This document shows positions 1 through 9,205 of a stretch of DNA of 29,756 bases, in pieces. Made by a program: the position numbers and the translations under genes. The DNA comes from DATCIH01 sp036507955 (GTDB lineage Bacteria; Bacillota; Clostridia; Clostridiales; Clostridiaceae), in assembly GCA_036507955.1 (NCBI GenBank), contig DATCIH010000008.1:1-29756 (forward strand), written 5' to 3'. The stretch's first letter is position 1. Each line of letters opens with the position of its first letter. Under the pieces are notes generated by a model. That model saw only the letters and a list, made by a program, of their open reading frames with translations, had not been told where the DNA came from and ran no database searches.

Positions 1-243
1 GGGGATATTGGGATTGATATTAGCGGAGTGGTTAGTATTTTGCCTGGAATTTCCGGTTATGTTGGAAGTGATATAACAGCAGGAATATTAGCCAGTGGAA
101 TGATGGAATCTGAAAAATACTCTATTCTCTTAGACCTTGGTACAAACGGTGAGATAGCTCTTGGAAATAATAAAGGAATTATTGCCTGCTCGGCAGCTGC
201 AGGTCCTGCCTTCGAAGGTGCAAATATTAAATATGGGAATTAA
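1..243 (+). pseudogene. Corrinoid-activation protein (RACo/RamA-type) ASKHA domain, 3' fragment
   Basis: The reading frame is open from base 1, so the gene begins outside the window. The translated piece holds the ASKHA ATPase signature of the DUF4445/RACo family: LLDLGTNGEIALGN, the adenosine-binding ACSAAAGPAFEGANI, and an upstream GYVGSDITAG stretch. Family members use ATP to re-reduce the inactive Co(II) corrinoid of methyltransferase systems and carry an N-terminal 2Fe-2S domain, which would lie to the left. The family continues well beyond GANIKYG, but here the frame stops two codons later (TAA at 241-243), exactly where similarity to a Tn3 transposase begins on the other strand. I therefore call it a truncated gene. 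The ATG at 28 is internal and not a start. Family assignment is firm; its link to the rest of the window is unknown. Confidence 0.8.
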
Positions 244-2001
244 TAATCCTGGTAAATCCGTATTGGGAATCAGAGATTCAACCTGATTTCTCAATAATAC
301 TAAAGACCTTGGTTCTTCAAGTCGGTTAATGTGAGAGAGAACAATCTTTTCCTTACCCTTAACCATCTCAACTCGAACTTCTGGATTATCATCCCAATTT
401 TTAATTGTGTTCTTGAATGCAATATCTAAGTTTTTCTTTAACGGATTCAATGATTCTTCCGCATTCGCCGACCAACCTAATGTGCTCAATACCTTGTTTT
501 TAACACTTTCCCAAACTGAACCCTGTAAAAGTTTGCTTCTTGGATCATTGTATCTATCACTTTTTTCTAGATAGATATCATAATTTTTAATACCTTCAAG
601 GATTTTTTCTATTGCCCAGAAAGTATAAGGGCAAGAGCTGATCAAATCCCCTTTAAAAACAACTCTTTTCCAGCTTGCTGAAATTCCCTCAGTTGGTGCA
701 CCGGCAAATTTATTTTTTCCAGTCTTTGACTCAACTTTCGAAAGAAAATCCCATGCAGCAAGAGCAGATTGTCCTGCTGCTGATGCCCTAAATTTGATTG
801 TCGCTAAAAGTGCTGGAAAAAATCTACGAATGGTAGTATAATACCTGAAGAGTTCTTTGTACTCAACAGTCTGGTCTATTGGTCTCGTAAGAGTATCTAT
901 CATTCCAATGGCCAATTTTAACTGTTCTTTGGGTATGCTTGAAAATATAGTTTTTCGTATAGTTTCATCAGGTACTTTTTCATCCAACAATAACATACAA
1001 GCTCTACTGAGTTCCCGTGCTGAGCCATCCAGGTCTTTCAAAGATCGTAGTCGTTCTTTTTCTCCTTTTCTGTTTGCCCCATTGAATAAAGTTGAAAAAT
1101 ATCGATACATATAGTCGATGATATCATCTTGGGAACTGGTAGTATATGTTATAGCGAATGCAACTAATGTTGCTATACGACGTTCATCTGGCATCCTTTC
1201 AATGGTTTGAGCTCTAGCAATTGAAGCATAACGAGACAAAACAGATATTCTTCCTATAGGTATTCTGGATATGTTCCATTGATAAGCTCCTATTGAATAA
1301 ATTATTTTAAATCGTTCTATTGCTTTTAAAAATCCAATAGGGGAATCATGTGTTACAGACTGTCTAAGGATTTCTAAACCGGTTTTATTTTTAACATCTA
1401 CTATAAGCAATTTTTCAAGTATTTCTCGTTGATTAGTATTTGGAAGAGAAGCTAGTTTATGCCATAACCTTGAGGTTGCACGTTCGCGAATTTGAGATAT
1501 AAGCCTTTCTAAAACTGTAGCACCAGGTAATAATGTCTTTTGTTCTATGAACTTTGCCATAGTAAGATCAAAAACAACACTTGGACGTTCGGGTGCTATC
1601 CAAAAAAGATTATATAGCCAACGAACTAAACTCAAGTGGAAAGGTTGTTCTGTAAAATCATGGTACCCATATGTTTGACGTATTTCTCGTGAATGATCCC
1701 ATTTGCTTTCACTATAACTATATTTCTCCAGATTATTCTCACTTAGTTCTAGTTGTTGAGAGATATAGTGAATAATATTAGAAGGTATTTTTAGGGGGTT
1801 TGGCAAAAAAGTACCAAGGAACCTCACTGTCCCAAGCTGTATTGCAAAACCAATTCTATTATAATCACCCCTATGACTATGTGCAGCTTTTTTGTCGTTA
1901 TCATCAAGTAAAAAATATACTGCTAATTGCTCAGTTGTAGGCTCATCAATAAACTTTCCATATCTATTTCTTTGCTCTTTTGTTAAAAATTCAACAGGCA
2001 T
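240..2001 (-). pseudogene. tnpA: Tn3-family transposase, 3'-truncated (catalytic domain missing)
   Basis: The first ~588 residues are Tn3-family transposase: an N-terminal DUF4158-like region (MPVEFLTKEQRNRYGKF) followed by the long helical middle part (for example IRERATSRLWHKL, AWDFLSKVE, SSCPYTFWAIEKI). Full-length Tn3 transposases are near 1,000 residues and end with the DDE catalytic domain, which normally begins around a LPxxDLPELL motif. Here the sequence reaches IPNTDLPGLL and then runs into antisense corrinoid-activation DNA, so all catalytic acidic residues are lost and transposition is impossible. The open frame continues to position 130, but those last residues are antisense of the neighbour. 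The start at 2001 has a GGAGTAG ribosome-binding site 4 nt upstream. I see no 38-bp Tn3 inverted repeat, resolvase or passenger gene. Confidence 0.85.
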
Positions 2002-2192
2002 AATCTACTCCTAAACTATATTATGATAATATATTACATAATATAGAATTTTATCATATTTTACTAACAATGTTAAGCGGATAGAAGATGAGATGATTAG
2101 CAAATTTTAAAATTTTGTGATATTAGTGATACTGTAATGTATATTGAAATAACTTAGGAAGAATATATAGTACTTAATTTGAGGGTAAATCT

Positions 2193-2387
2193 ATGACTAC
2201 ATTTATGTTATATGCTTATACCGGTTTTCTGTTCTATTACTACACAACCCCCTACCTGGAAATTCAATGGACCTCCGAGGTGTTTGGTGGCCAACGGGAC
2301 GCCTTGCTAAAGTTTGTTATTACCTTAGGTAAGTCCTCCATATTATTTATATTGCCTTTTATACTTTTCAAAGCTTTTTTAAGATAA
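2193..2387 (+). CDS. Small hydrophobic protein, unrecognised (64 aa), possibly a fragment
   Basis: The ORF encodes 64 residues with two hydrophobic stretches (about residues 3-19 and 38-60) separated by a short polar segment, so a small two-span membrane protein is possible. A GAGGG sequence 7 nt before the ATG at 2193 could serve as ribosome-binding site. I do not recognise a family. It lies between the truncated transposase and a regulator gene, in a stretch where other genes are broken, so it may be the leftover end of a larger membrane-protein gene. The region before it (2002-2192) is very AT-rich and holds only the transposase start, with an imperfect AT inverted repeat (TATTATG...CATAATA) near 2020-2043. 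Confidence 0.35.
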   Translation: MTTFMLYAYTGFLFYYYTTPYLEIQWTSEVFGGQRDALLKFVITLGKSSILFILPFILFKAFLR

Positions 2388-2503
2388 TTATGGTATCATG
2401 TAAACATATACATTAATTGTAAAAATAATTAACAAAAGATTATTTTTAAACAAGAATCACCAACTTATTGACCATTCCATTAATATAAGGAAGGTACATT
2501 AAA

Positions 2504-4831
2504 ATGTCATCTTTATTTAATTTTTTAAAGGAAAACAAATCAAGGAATCTTTATAAACATCTTATTTGGTCAACTTTCATTATTGTTTCGATTCCAATAC
2601 TTTTAATTGGAATAACTTTTTATACGATTGATTCTAATCGTATATTTGAGAGTATTCTAACCCAAAATAAGAACACTCTTCTATTCTCTGAAGATCGAAT
2701 AGAAAAAATTTTTGAAACAGTGGAATTACAAGCACTACAATTAGCAAACTATCCTTTAGTGAAAAATGCATCCCTTACCGCCAACTTTAATGAACAATAT
2801 ATAGATCAAGTTAATATTCTAAATAACCTTAATGTTGCACAGCAAAGTAATGCGTTTGTGAATAAAATTGTTTTTTATAATTATCCTTCTAATTTAATCC
2901 TCAGTAATGATTATGGTTATGTTCTTTTACCTAAATATAAGTATAGTGAAGACATCACCTCAGTATTAAATTCAGGGATACATTCAGGTTGGTATTCTCT
3001 CCCTGTTTCAAGTAAGCAGGGGTATATTACATATATACAAAACATATCACAGTATTCTAACAAGGACACTAGTGGGCTAATCATGTTTCAAATCTCAAAT
3101 AAAAAAGTACAGAGTGAGTTAAATTTATCTCCTGAAATAGTGAACGGATTGACCACAATTTTTTTAATGAATGATAAGAGTAACGTAATCTACTCTTCTG
3201 CAAACAATCAAAATACTACCCAATCTATTAATCAAAGCAAATTATATGATCAAATCTTATCGCAAGATAATATGAATGGTCATTTTACATTTAAGAATTC
3301 ACTGAACCAGAACACTATTTGTACATTTATTCGTACAATCAATGGACGAATTTACATTTCCACGACTTCTAAAAAAATTATTTCTCAACAATTAGTATGG
3401 GTTAAAGTATTTACAATAATAATACTTCTTTGTTTATTTATAATTAGTTTTTTGCTTATTATGATTTCTTCTGAAAAAATTTACAATCCTATTTACCATT
3501 TAATTCAATATTGTACGAATTTAAACAGCGGAAAAACAAATTCTACTCCCGCTATAAAAAATGAGATTAAATATATATGGGATTGCCTAAACTCTTGTAA
3601 TCAAGAGACAAAAAGTCTTCAAGAATATATTGATAGTATAAAGCCTAAGTTAAAAGTACGCTTTCTTAAAACACTATTAGAAGGAAGTATTGTTAATCAT
3701 TCGCTATTATACCAGGACATGTTACTATACGATTTATCAGAACAATCTACTTGTATTGTGGTTGTTCTAAACCTATTACAGTTAAGCTCAGATACGCCTT
3801 CAACCTCCAGTGATAATTCTATTATGATGTTCACTATTAGAAATATTATGGAGGAGACTTTATATAAACAAATGAAGATTCAAGGATATATAGTTGATCA
3901 TGGACTCCATGGTGCTGACAGTATTCTGGTATTTGATATAGAAACTTCAAATAGTGTTATTTTAGAAGCAACTCAAACTTATGCTAAAGCAATTTATGAA
4001 TCTATAAAAAAATGTGTTAGTTTTCAAGTGTCTATTGGTATTGGTCGAATTTGCACGAGCATTTTAGATGTCTCTATTTCTTATAATGAAGCAATGCTTG
4101 CTCTCCAGCTTCAGGTAGATGAAGACAAGCCTATCATATATATAGATGATATTGAAAGCCACAAGAATAGTTCTATTCCCAGATACCCTCTAGATATTGA
4201 GAATGCTTTACTTTATGCCCAAAATGAAAAGAATATGAATAAATTTACGAAAGAGCTATATTCCTTCTCAAGGACTATTCAGCAGGGAGGATCATATTTA
4301 TTTATTAAACAATCATATCAAATACTTCTTGGTGCTCTATTACATAACTTTATAAAAGATGGAGGAAATACTTTTAAGCTTCTGGAGACTAACCCTTTTA
4401 ATACACTTAGAGAATGTAGGACCTCTCAGGAAATACAAGATTGGCTTATCAATTCTTTCTTACCTTTATATCAGCTTTGTGATGAAGACCGTAATGCCTC
4501 AACCATACGTCCCGATATTGAAAAAATTTGTAAATATATTGACCAAAACATTGATAAAGACCTCTCTCTTGTTCAATGTGCTGAGTTAGTTAACATGAAT
4601 CCATCATATCTAAGCCGTATCTTTAAGAAAGAAACTGAAAAATCTTTTATTGACTTTCTGACAGAGCGAAAAATCGAACTAGTTAAGAAACTATTGATTG
4701 AAACAGATTCTAACATTATCGAAATTTCAGCTACAGTAGGTTATTCAGAACGAAACCTTTACCGTATCTTCGTTAAATATGTTCATATATCACCTGGTAA
4801 CTACCGAGAAAATTTTTCACAGCACATTTAA
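2504..4831 (+). CDS. Membrane-anchored AraC-family transcriptional regulator (YesN/YtdP-like sensor)
   Basis: This 775-residue protein has the layout of clostridial one-component sugar regulators. A membrane span lies at ~20-42 (IWSTFIIVSIPILLIGITFY), an extracellular sensor region of Cache type at ~45-297, a second span at ~298-322 (KVFTIIILLCLFIISFLLIM), a cytoplasmic linker, and a C-terminal AraC double helix-turn-helix over the last ~100 residues (LSLVQCAELVNMNPSYLSRIFKKE, then IIEISATVGYSERNLYRIFVKY). AAGGAAGG lies 8 nt before the ATG at 2504. It is the only complete plus-strand gene with an assigned function and converges on operon A, separated by a two-sided terminator. Such proteins usually sense an extracellular or binding-protein-delivered sugar and activate a neighbouring importer/glycosidase operon; operon A is the obvious candidate target, but that is inference. 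Confidence 0.88.
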   Translation: MSSLFNFLKENKSRNLYKHLIWSTFIIVSIPILLIGITFYTIDSNRIFESILTQNKNTLLFSEDRIEKIFETVELQALQLANYPLVKNASLTANFNEQYIDQVNILNNLNVAQQSNAFVNKIVFYNYPSNLILSNDYGYVLLPKYKYSEDITSVLNSGIHSGWYSLPVSSKQGYITYIQNISQYSNKDTSGLIMFQISNKKVQSELNLSPEIVNGLTTIFLMNDKSNVIYSSANNQNTTQSINQSKLYDQILSQDNMNGHFTFKNSLNQNTICTFIRTINGRIYISTTSKKIISQQLVWVKVFTIIILLCLFIISFLLIMISSEKIYNPIYHLIQYCTNLNSGKTNSTPAIKNEIKYIWDCLNSCNQETKSLQEYIDSIKPKLKVRFLKTLLEGSIVNHSLLYQDMLLYDLSEQSTCIVVVLNLLQLSSDTPSTSSDNSIMMFTIRNIMEETLYKQMKIQGYIVDHGLHGADSILVFDIETSNSVILEATQTYAKAIYESIKKCVSFQVSIGIGRICTSILDVSISYNEAMLALQLQVDEDKPIIYIDDIESHKNSSIPRYPLDIENALLYAQNEKNMNKFTKELYSFSRTIQQGGSYLFIKQSYQILLGALLHNFIKDGGNTFKLLETNPFNTLRECRTSQEIQDWLINSFLPLYQLCDEDRNASTIRPDIEKICKYIDQNIDKDLSLVQCAELVNMNPSYLSRIFKKETEKSFIDFLTERKIELVKKLLIETDSNIIEISATVGYSERNLYRIFVKYVHISPGNYRENFSQHI

Positions 4832-4834
4832 TTG

Positions 4835-4881
4835 AAAAACCCTTAGGTCTTACATCTTTAAATGTAGCCCTGAGAGTTTTT
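4835..4881. terminator. Two-sided intrinsic terminator between convergent genes
   Basis: An imperfect hairpin starts with AAAAACCCTTAGG and ends with CCTGAGAGTTTTT, with an inner ACAT/ATGT stem. The A-run at its left and T-run at its right allow it to end transcription from both sides. It sits just after the plus-strand regulator (stop 4831) and just beyond the minus-strand GH42 gene (stop 4947). One A-C mismatch and one wobble weaken it. Confidence 0.6.
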
Positions 4882-4946
4882 GTTCCATACTATATAGAAA
4901 GTGTTATTTAAATTATTCAACTTAATACTTCTGAACTAGAATTTAA

Positions 4947-7043
4947 TCAATATATCTGTATAATTACTGCATCTTTAGGTGGAATACATATTGAAATACT
5001 ACCATTCTTAAATACTGGCATATTATCTCCCCACAGTTTTGTTTTAATTCCTGTGACAACTTCTGAAAGGATAATTTCAGCAGATTCCTCACCATTTGTT
5101 GGATTGATAGCCCATAAGTAAGTGCCTTCATCGCATTTTCTTATTCGAACCTGCAATTTGGTATTAGAAACCTTAACAAGTTGTTCCTTATCTGCCCAGG
5201 TCAATAAACTAGCAAAGAAATTACGGTTATCCGTTGTTTGATTACGGTAATAACCTTCTGATGGATATGTCCCAATGAGTAATATCTGTCCTTTGCCGAA
5301 AGAGTTTTGTACTGCTGCGATCCTGCCATCTTCATATCGTCCTATCTCTTTTCCACTCTTTACTTTGTAGGCTTGTAAGAATAATCCCCCATCAATTTGC
5401 TTGCCTTCATAATCAAATACAATTTTATCTCCTAAATCTGGCATAAACTCTACTGACTGCTCTACAGCGCCGCAAGCTTCTTGAAAACCATAATTAGGTT
5501 GTACAATTCCAACAGTCCCATTATCTCCAAAATATGCTGGGCATCCTTCTACAATCAGTTTACCACCTAAGGAAACCCAGTCAAGAAGCTCTTTTACATG
5601 GGTAGATGTAATATGTATTGGATATGGTAAATAGAGGGTATCATATTCACTTATATGGTCAATGTTTACCCAATCAACCAGAACATTATTGTCAAAAAAA
5701 CCTCTATACGCTCCACACATACAATTTGCATAAAATTGGCCTGTTCCAGCTTGTTCCATCAAATAATTAAAGGTCTGTGTTTCAGGAATTACAATAATAC
5801 CTATCTCACCTTTAACAGGAGACGATTGAAAAAGTCCTTTTTGATTAACATCATTAGCCCATATAGCAATTTTACTAGCCATTTTTGATCGTTCATTTGG
5901 TAACCCATTATTACTATACAGACCAAAAGATCCAAATAGAGGACCATCTAAAAGTGAACGCCAGCGTAAATACAGAATACCTGTGACTCCACCAGCCAGC
6001 GAAACCATGTTCCATAACCTTATATCTTCAGCAGTTGCTACCCTGCCATCTTCTTTCTTACGCCCAATTACTTGAGGCTGAAGCCATAGGGGGCCTCCCT
6101 GCATTTCTGAATGCCAGAAAGGTTTGCCATGAGAGCTTGCACGTAGTAAATCTACAGCATGCCATTGTTTCCATGGTTCACTTCCCTTTCGTGCTGTTAC
6201 CCATGTCATTCCATAGGATTCAACTTTAGAAGCTGCTAACCAGTCATCAGATCCACCCGCCGCCATATTATTAAGACTAGCAGCTATGCCATGAGCGGTA
6301 ATTTTATTCTTTGTATCTAAACCGCGTATTAAATCCACTCTCCATTGCATCTGATCATGAAAATTAACTTTACGAAATTTCTGCCAATCCATACAATCAG
6401 GGTACATACCTGTTTCTACAGGCGCCATGACGTCCTCAAATGATGCATAGCTATATCGATGCCATGTTTGGTTTAATTCCTTTATTGTCCCATATTTTTT
6501 CTTAAGCCATTCCCTAAATTGTTTTTGAGTATGCTCACAATAACAAATATCATGAGGATAATTACATTCATTCCAAATATCATATCCATACATTCCAGGA
6601 TGATCCTTATATCGTTCCACTAGTTTTTTAAGAAAATTCCCAGCTAATTCTTTTCCCAGGGGCGAATCAAGACATACTCCGCCGTGACCAAATCCCCCTG
6701 TAGCGCTACTTCCTCCCATATAACTTTTAGAAAGTTTTCCAGTTGAATCCACTGCCAATATCTCTGGATATTTACGATATAACCATTCCGGTGCAGAAGT
6801 TACCATCTCAGCAATTATAGTACGTATCCCGTATTTTGCTGCTAAATCAAGCTGCATATCATAATCTGCCCAATCATATATACCTGGTGCTATTTCAATT
6901 GAACCCCACATAAACCAGTGTCTAAAAATATTCATTCCATCTTTGCTTGCTTGAGCATAATCGCGTTCCCAATCCTGACGTGGAGGATTGGATTTACGAA
7001 AATAAACTGCTCCATAAGATACTTGATTATGTTGCATTTCCAT
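4947..7043 (-). CDS. Glycoside hydrolase family 42 (beta-galactosidase-like)
   Basis: A cytoplasmic GH42 enzyme of 698 residues without a signal peptide. The N-terminal TIM barrel carries the family hallmarks: GAVYFRKSNPPRQDWERD near the start, SAPEWLYRKYPEIL at ~83-96, the acid/base Glu159 in DIWNEC, and the nucleophile Glu313 in PFWHSEMQGG. A glutaminase-like trimerisation domain follows (~390-600), then a small beta domain. In many GH42 enzymes four cysteines hold a structural zinc; here Cys124, Cys167 and Cys169 are present but the fourth is Thr172 (CYCEHT), though Cys160 and His171 lie close by. The start at 7043 has AAAGGAGG 9 nt upstream. It is the last gene of operon A, 21 nt after the GHL6-type gene. 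GH42 covers beta-galactosidases and some alpha-L-arabinopyranosidases, so the substrate is open. Confidence 0.88.
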   Translation of the reverse strand: MEMQHNQVSYGAVYFRKSNPPRQDWERDYAQASKDGMNIFRHWFMWGSIEIAPGIYDWADYDMQLDLAAKYGIRTIIAEMVTSAPEWLYRKYPEILAVDSTGKLSKSYMGGSSATGGFGHGGVCLDSPLGKELAGNFLKKLVERYKDHPGMYGYDIWNECNYPHDICYCEHTQKQFREWLKKKYGTIKELNQTWHRYSYASFEDVMAPVETGMYPDCMDWQKFRKVNFHDQMQWRVDLIRGLDTKNKITAHGIAASLNNMAAGGSDDWLAASKVESYGMTWVTARKGSEPWKQWHAVDLLRASSHGKPFWHSEMQGGPLWLQPQVIGRKKEDGRVATAEDIRLWNMVSLAGGVTGILYLRWRSLLDGPLFGSFGLYSNNGLPNERSKMASKIAIWANDVNQKGLFQSSPVKGEIGIIVIPETQTFNYLMEQAGTGQFYANCMCGAYRGFFDNNVLVDWVNIDHISEYDTLYLPYPIHITSTHVKELLDWVSLGGKLIVEGCPAYFGDNGTVGIVQPNYGFQEACGAVEQSVEFMPDLGDKIVFDYEGKQIDGGLFLQAYKVKSGKEIGRYEDGRIAAVQNSFGKGQILLIGTYPSEGYYRNQTTDNRNFFASLLTWADKEQLVKVSNTKLQVRIRKCDEGTYLWAINPTNGEESAEIILSEVVTGIKTKLWGDNMPVFKNGSISICIPPKDAVIIQIY

Positions 7044-7064
7044 TATTTTATAACCTCCTTTAAT

Positions 7065-9104
7065 TCATTTATTAGAACTTTCCATTTCAACCGAAACTAC
7101 TTCCCAAACATCAAGTCTATCTATTGTACATTCTACATAGGAATTCTTTTGCTCAAATTTTACACATTTCTCATCAATTAAAGCCGTAACTTTACTTACA
7201 TTCATTCCATCTTTTAAAGCAAGCTTTATTTTGATGTCATGCAGCGGAGTGCAGTTAGATAGAGGACGTTGTCCTACTCCATTAACTAAGTGAACTAATA
7301 TCGTATTATCTTTCTCATAAACAACTAACTGTAATCCATTAAAGTGAGTGACCGAAATCTTTTTATTATCTCCAAGCAAAAGATTTATTACATTCTCTAG
7401 AAACCTATAATGTTCATCTAATTTATAATCTTGAATTAGCAGACTTAATTGAAAAGGGATATATACAGAACTACCCTTACCATATTGATTCATCACACAT
7501 AGAGGTATATCTGTATAAGGTACGGGAATACTCGATCGTTCAGGGGGTGCACCTACACTTTCTAATGGTGAAAACGGAGGTACCAGTGTAGCTAGAACTT
7601 TTGTGCCTATTAGAGCTTCACAATAAGTTACTATGCCTCGGTGAGCAATTATTGGAGTTTCTTCCATTCCAAGTTGAAGCGGATTATTTTCACCCTCAAA
7701 CCTTAAATAGGAAGCAACTAAAGACTCACTATGATAGACTCTTTTTTTGATCCCTATTAACTCATAAAGCTCACTCCATTCCTCAGGAACTGACCCTTCA
7801 ACAACTATATTTCCTCCCTGCTGTACATATTCAATTATATTAGTTATAAATTTCCTGTTATATTTGAAACCCTCAGGTATAATTACCACTCTAAAATCAG
7901 CAAGCCGTTTAATAGTTGCCTGTTCATCTAAAAGTACTTCGAATGGTACTTGTTTGTTAATAAGCCCCTCAGCCCAGCCTTCAGCTGAACGATCTGCATT
8001 CCATATCAAGGCAACCTGCGCTACAGAAAAAGCGCCAAACATTTGATTTTCAGCCTTTTTAATCATATGGTTAATTTGGCTTACTGATTTTATAATACGC
8101 TTATCTCCAATGGTATCTGGGAACCCTGTGATAGAATGCCATATATAGCCACCATTTGCAGGAATTTGGCTCATCCAGAACAAGTGTTCTGCAGGAGGTA
8201 ATCCAGTGTGTCTCCAATCCATTCCTGGACAAGAGTGAATAATCCCGAACGGTGAAGGTCTGTCTTGCATTGAACGGCCTAATTTAATAGCTAAAGCAGG
8301 TTTCCAGAATTGAGGAATGTTTTTATACCCTAAAGACAATACATCCTGAGGTTCTGTACATAACATATCTGCTGTAGCAACTCGATCAAATAAATTATCT
8401 TTGTAAAGATTATAATATAATATAAGAGGCATATCTGGTTTCTTTTCTTTCATTAACTTATACAATTTCCCGATATTGTCTCGCATGCAGCGTGTTCCCC
8501 AGTCTGATTCATACTGTGCTGCATCTATTGGTAACTCTTTACCATAAACATCTCTATATTTACGTTTACATTCATCACAATTGCAAGGTATAGGGTTTGG
8601 TGCATTAAAAAATATTCCATCAATATCGTAATTGTCCAGTACCTCTGAAAATACTGGCATAGCTACACCCTCATTTCTGTAACCCCCATTAATACAAGTA
8701 GATACTAATAAGGACCACTTGCCTGGTCTTTTAGAGCCTATGATTTGTGGTTCTCCTTTTGAGTCTCTTACAAACCACTGAGGCTTATTTTGATAAACAC
8801 TATCATCTGCTTTACTGAAGTCAAACCGTGCCACCACACGTATACTTTTTTTATGGCATTCCTCAATGATTCTCTCTAAAAGATCAAATTTACTAGGGAG
8901 ATATTCATTGATATAATGATATTTTACTTTTGAGGGATACCAAGCATAAATTCCCCCTACATTCATTACTAAAACATTAGCTCCCATTTCATCCATTTGC
9001 TCTGCCAATTGTATAGGATCCATTTTAGGTGTATCTAAAACTTGCAGGTTTGTTTGAATAACACGTAATGGTTTTTTCCACCATAGCTGCTGATCATTTT
9101 CCAT
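7065..9104 (-). CDS. GHL6-type (GH151-like?) TIM-barrel glycoside hydrolase, copy 1
   Basis: This 679-residue cytoplasmic protein matches the pattern of the family called hypothetical glycosyl hydrolase 6: ANVLVMNVGGIYAWYPSKV at ~42-60, RVVARFDFSKADD at ~89-101 and YDIDGIFFN at ~159-167, followed by a C-x-C-x2-C motif (Cys174, Cys176, Cys179). A class-I-glutaminase-like trimerisation domain follows (~390-560) and then a beta-rich tail. Related proteins include GH151 alpha-L-fucosidases, so fucosidase activity is one possibility, but I cannot fix the substrate. Asn167 occupies a position where many retaining barrels have the nucleophile Asp. A second copy at 18662-20692 is nearly the same until the last ~55 residues. 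The start at 9104 has AAAGGTAGG upstream. It lies in operon A between the binding protein and GH42. Confidence 0.75.
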   Translation of the reverse strand: MENDQQLWWKKPLRVIQTNLQVLDTPKMDPIQLAEQMDEMGANVLVMNVGGIYAWYPSKVKYHYINEYLPSKFDLLERIIEECHKKSIRVVARFDFSKADDSVYQNKPQWFVRDSKGEPQIIGSKRPGKWSLLVSTCINGGYRNEGVAMPVFSEVLDNYDIDGIFFNAPNPIPCNCDECKRKYRDVYGKELPIDAAQYESDWGTRCMRDNIGKLYKLMKEKKPDMPLILYYNLYKDNLFDRVATADMLCTEPQDVLSLGYKNIPQFWKPALAIKLGRSMQDRPSPFGIIHSCPGMDWRHTGLPPAEHLFWMSQIPANGGYIWHSITGFPDTIGDKRIIKSVSQINHMIKKAENQMFGAFSVAQVALIWNADRSAEGWAEGLINKQVPFEVLLDEQATIKRLADFRVVIIPEGFKYNRKFITNIIEYVQQGGNIVVEGSVPEEWSELYELIGIKKRVYHSESLVASYLRFEGENNPLQLGMEETPIIAHRGIVTYCEALIGTKVLATLVPPFSPLESVGAPPERSSIPVPYTDIPLCVMNQYGKGSSVYIPFQLSLLIQDYKLDEHYRFLENVINLLLGDNKKISVTHFNGLQLVVYEKDNTILVHLVNGVGQRPLSNCTPLHDIKIKLALKDGMNVSKVTALIDEKCVKFEQKNSYVECTIDRLDVWEVVSVEMESSNK

Positions 9105-9152
9105 GGTTATACCTACCTTTCTATAGTTTTATAAAGTTTATTTCATAAGATA

Positions 9153-9182
9153 GTGGATTCACGATAACCATCGCAAATCCAC
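9153..9182 (-). promoter_or_regulatory. Intercistronic hairpin between binding-protein and glycosidase genes
   Basis: The arms 9153-9165 and 9170-9182 form a 13-bp stem with two G-U wobbles and a 4-nt GGTT loop on the minus strand. No T-run follows, so it is a poor terminator. In importer operons such a structure just after the binding-protein gene commonly protects that part of the mRNA or lowers read-through, giving more binding protein than downstream enzyme. Its place in the 101-nt gap fits that role. Confidence 0.6.
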
Positions 9183-9205
9183 ATATCAACATTTTAATAT
9201 AATAA

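Noticed and set aside
130..240. C-terminal end of the transposase frame
   Set aside because: These residues are the antisense of the corrinoid-activation gene; they carry no transposase motif and merely extend the open frame.
28..243. A short complete gene starting at the ATG at 28
   Set aside because: The frame is open to base 1 with family-matching residues before this Met, so it is an internal codon of a gene that begins outside the window.
857..1114. Plus-strand open frames inside the transposase and other opposite-strand frames within long genes
   Set aside because: They lie antisense to well-supported genes, lack good ribosome-binding sites and match no family pattern.
2399..2412. cre-like TGTAAACATATACA before the plus-strand regulator gene
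   Set aside because: The central CG is missing and no promoter could be placed beside it, so the match is too weak.
7065..9104. Loss of the catalytic nucleophile in GHL6 copies (Asn167 where Asp is expected)
   Set aside because: Both copies share Asn, and I recall related GHL6 sequences with Asn here, so I cannot say the enzyme is inactive without a structure-based alignment.
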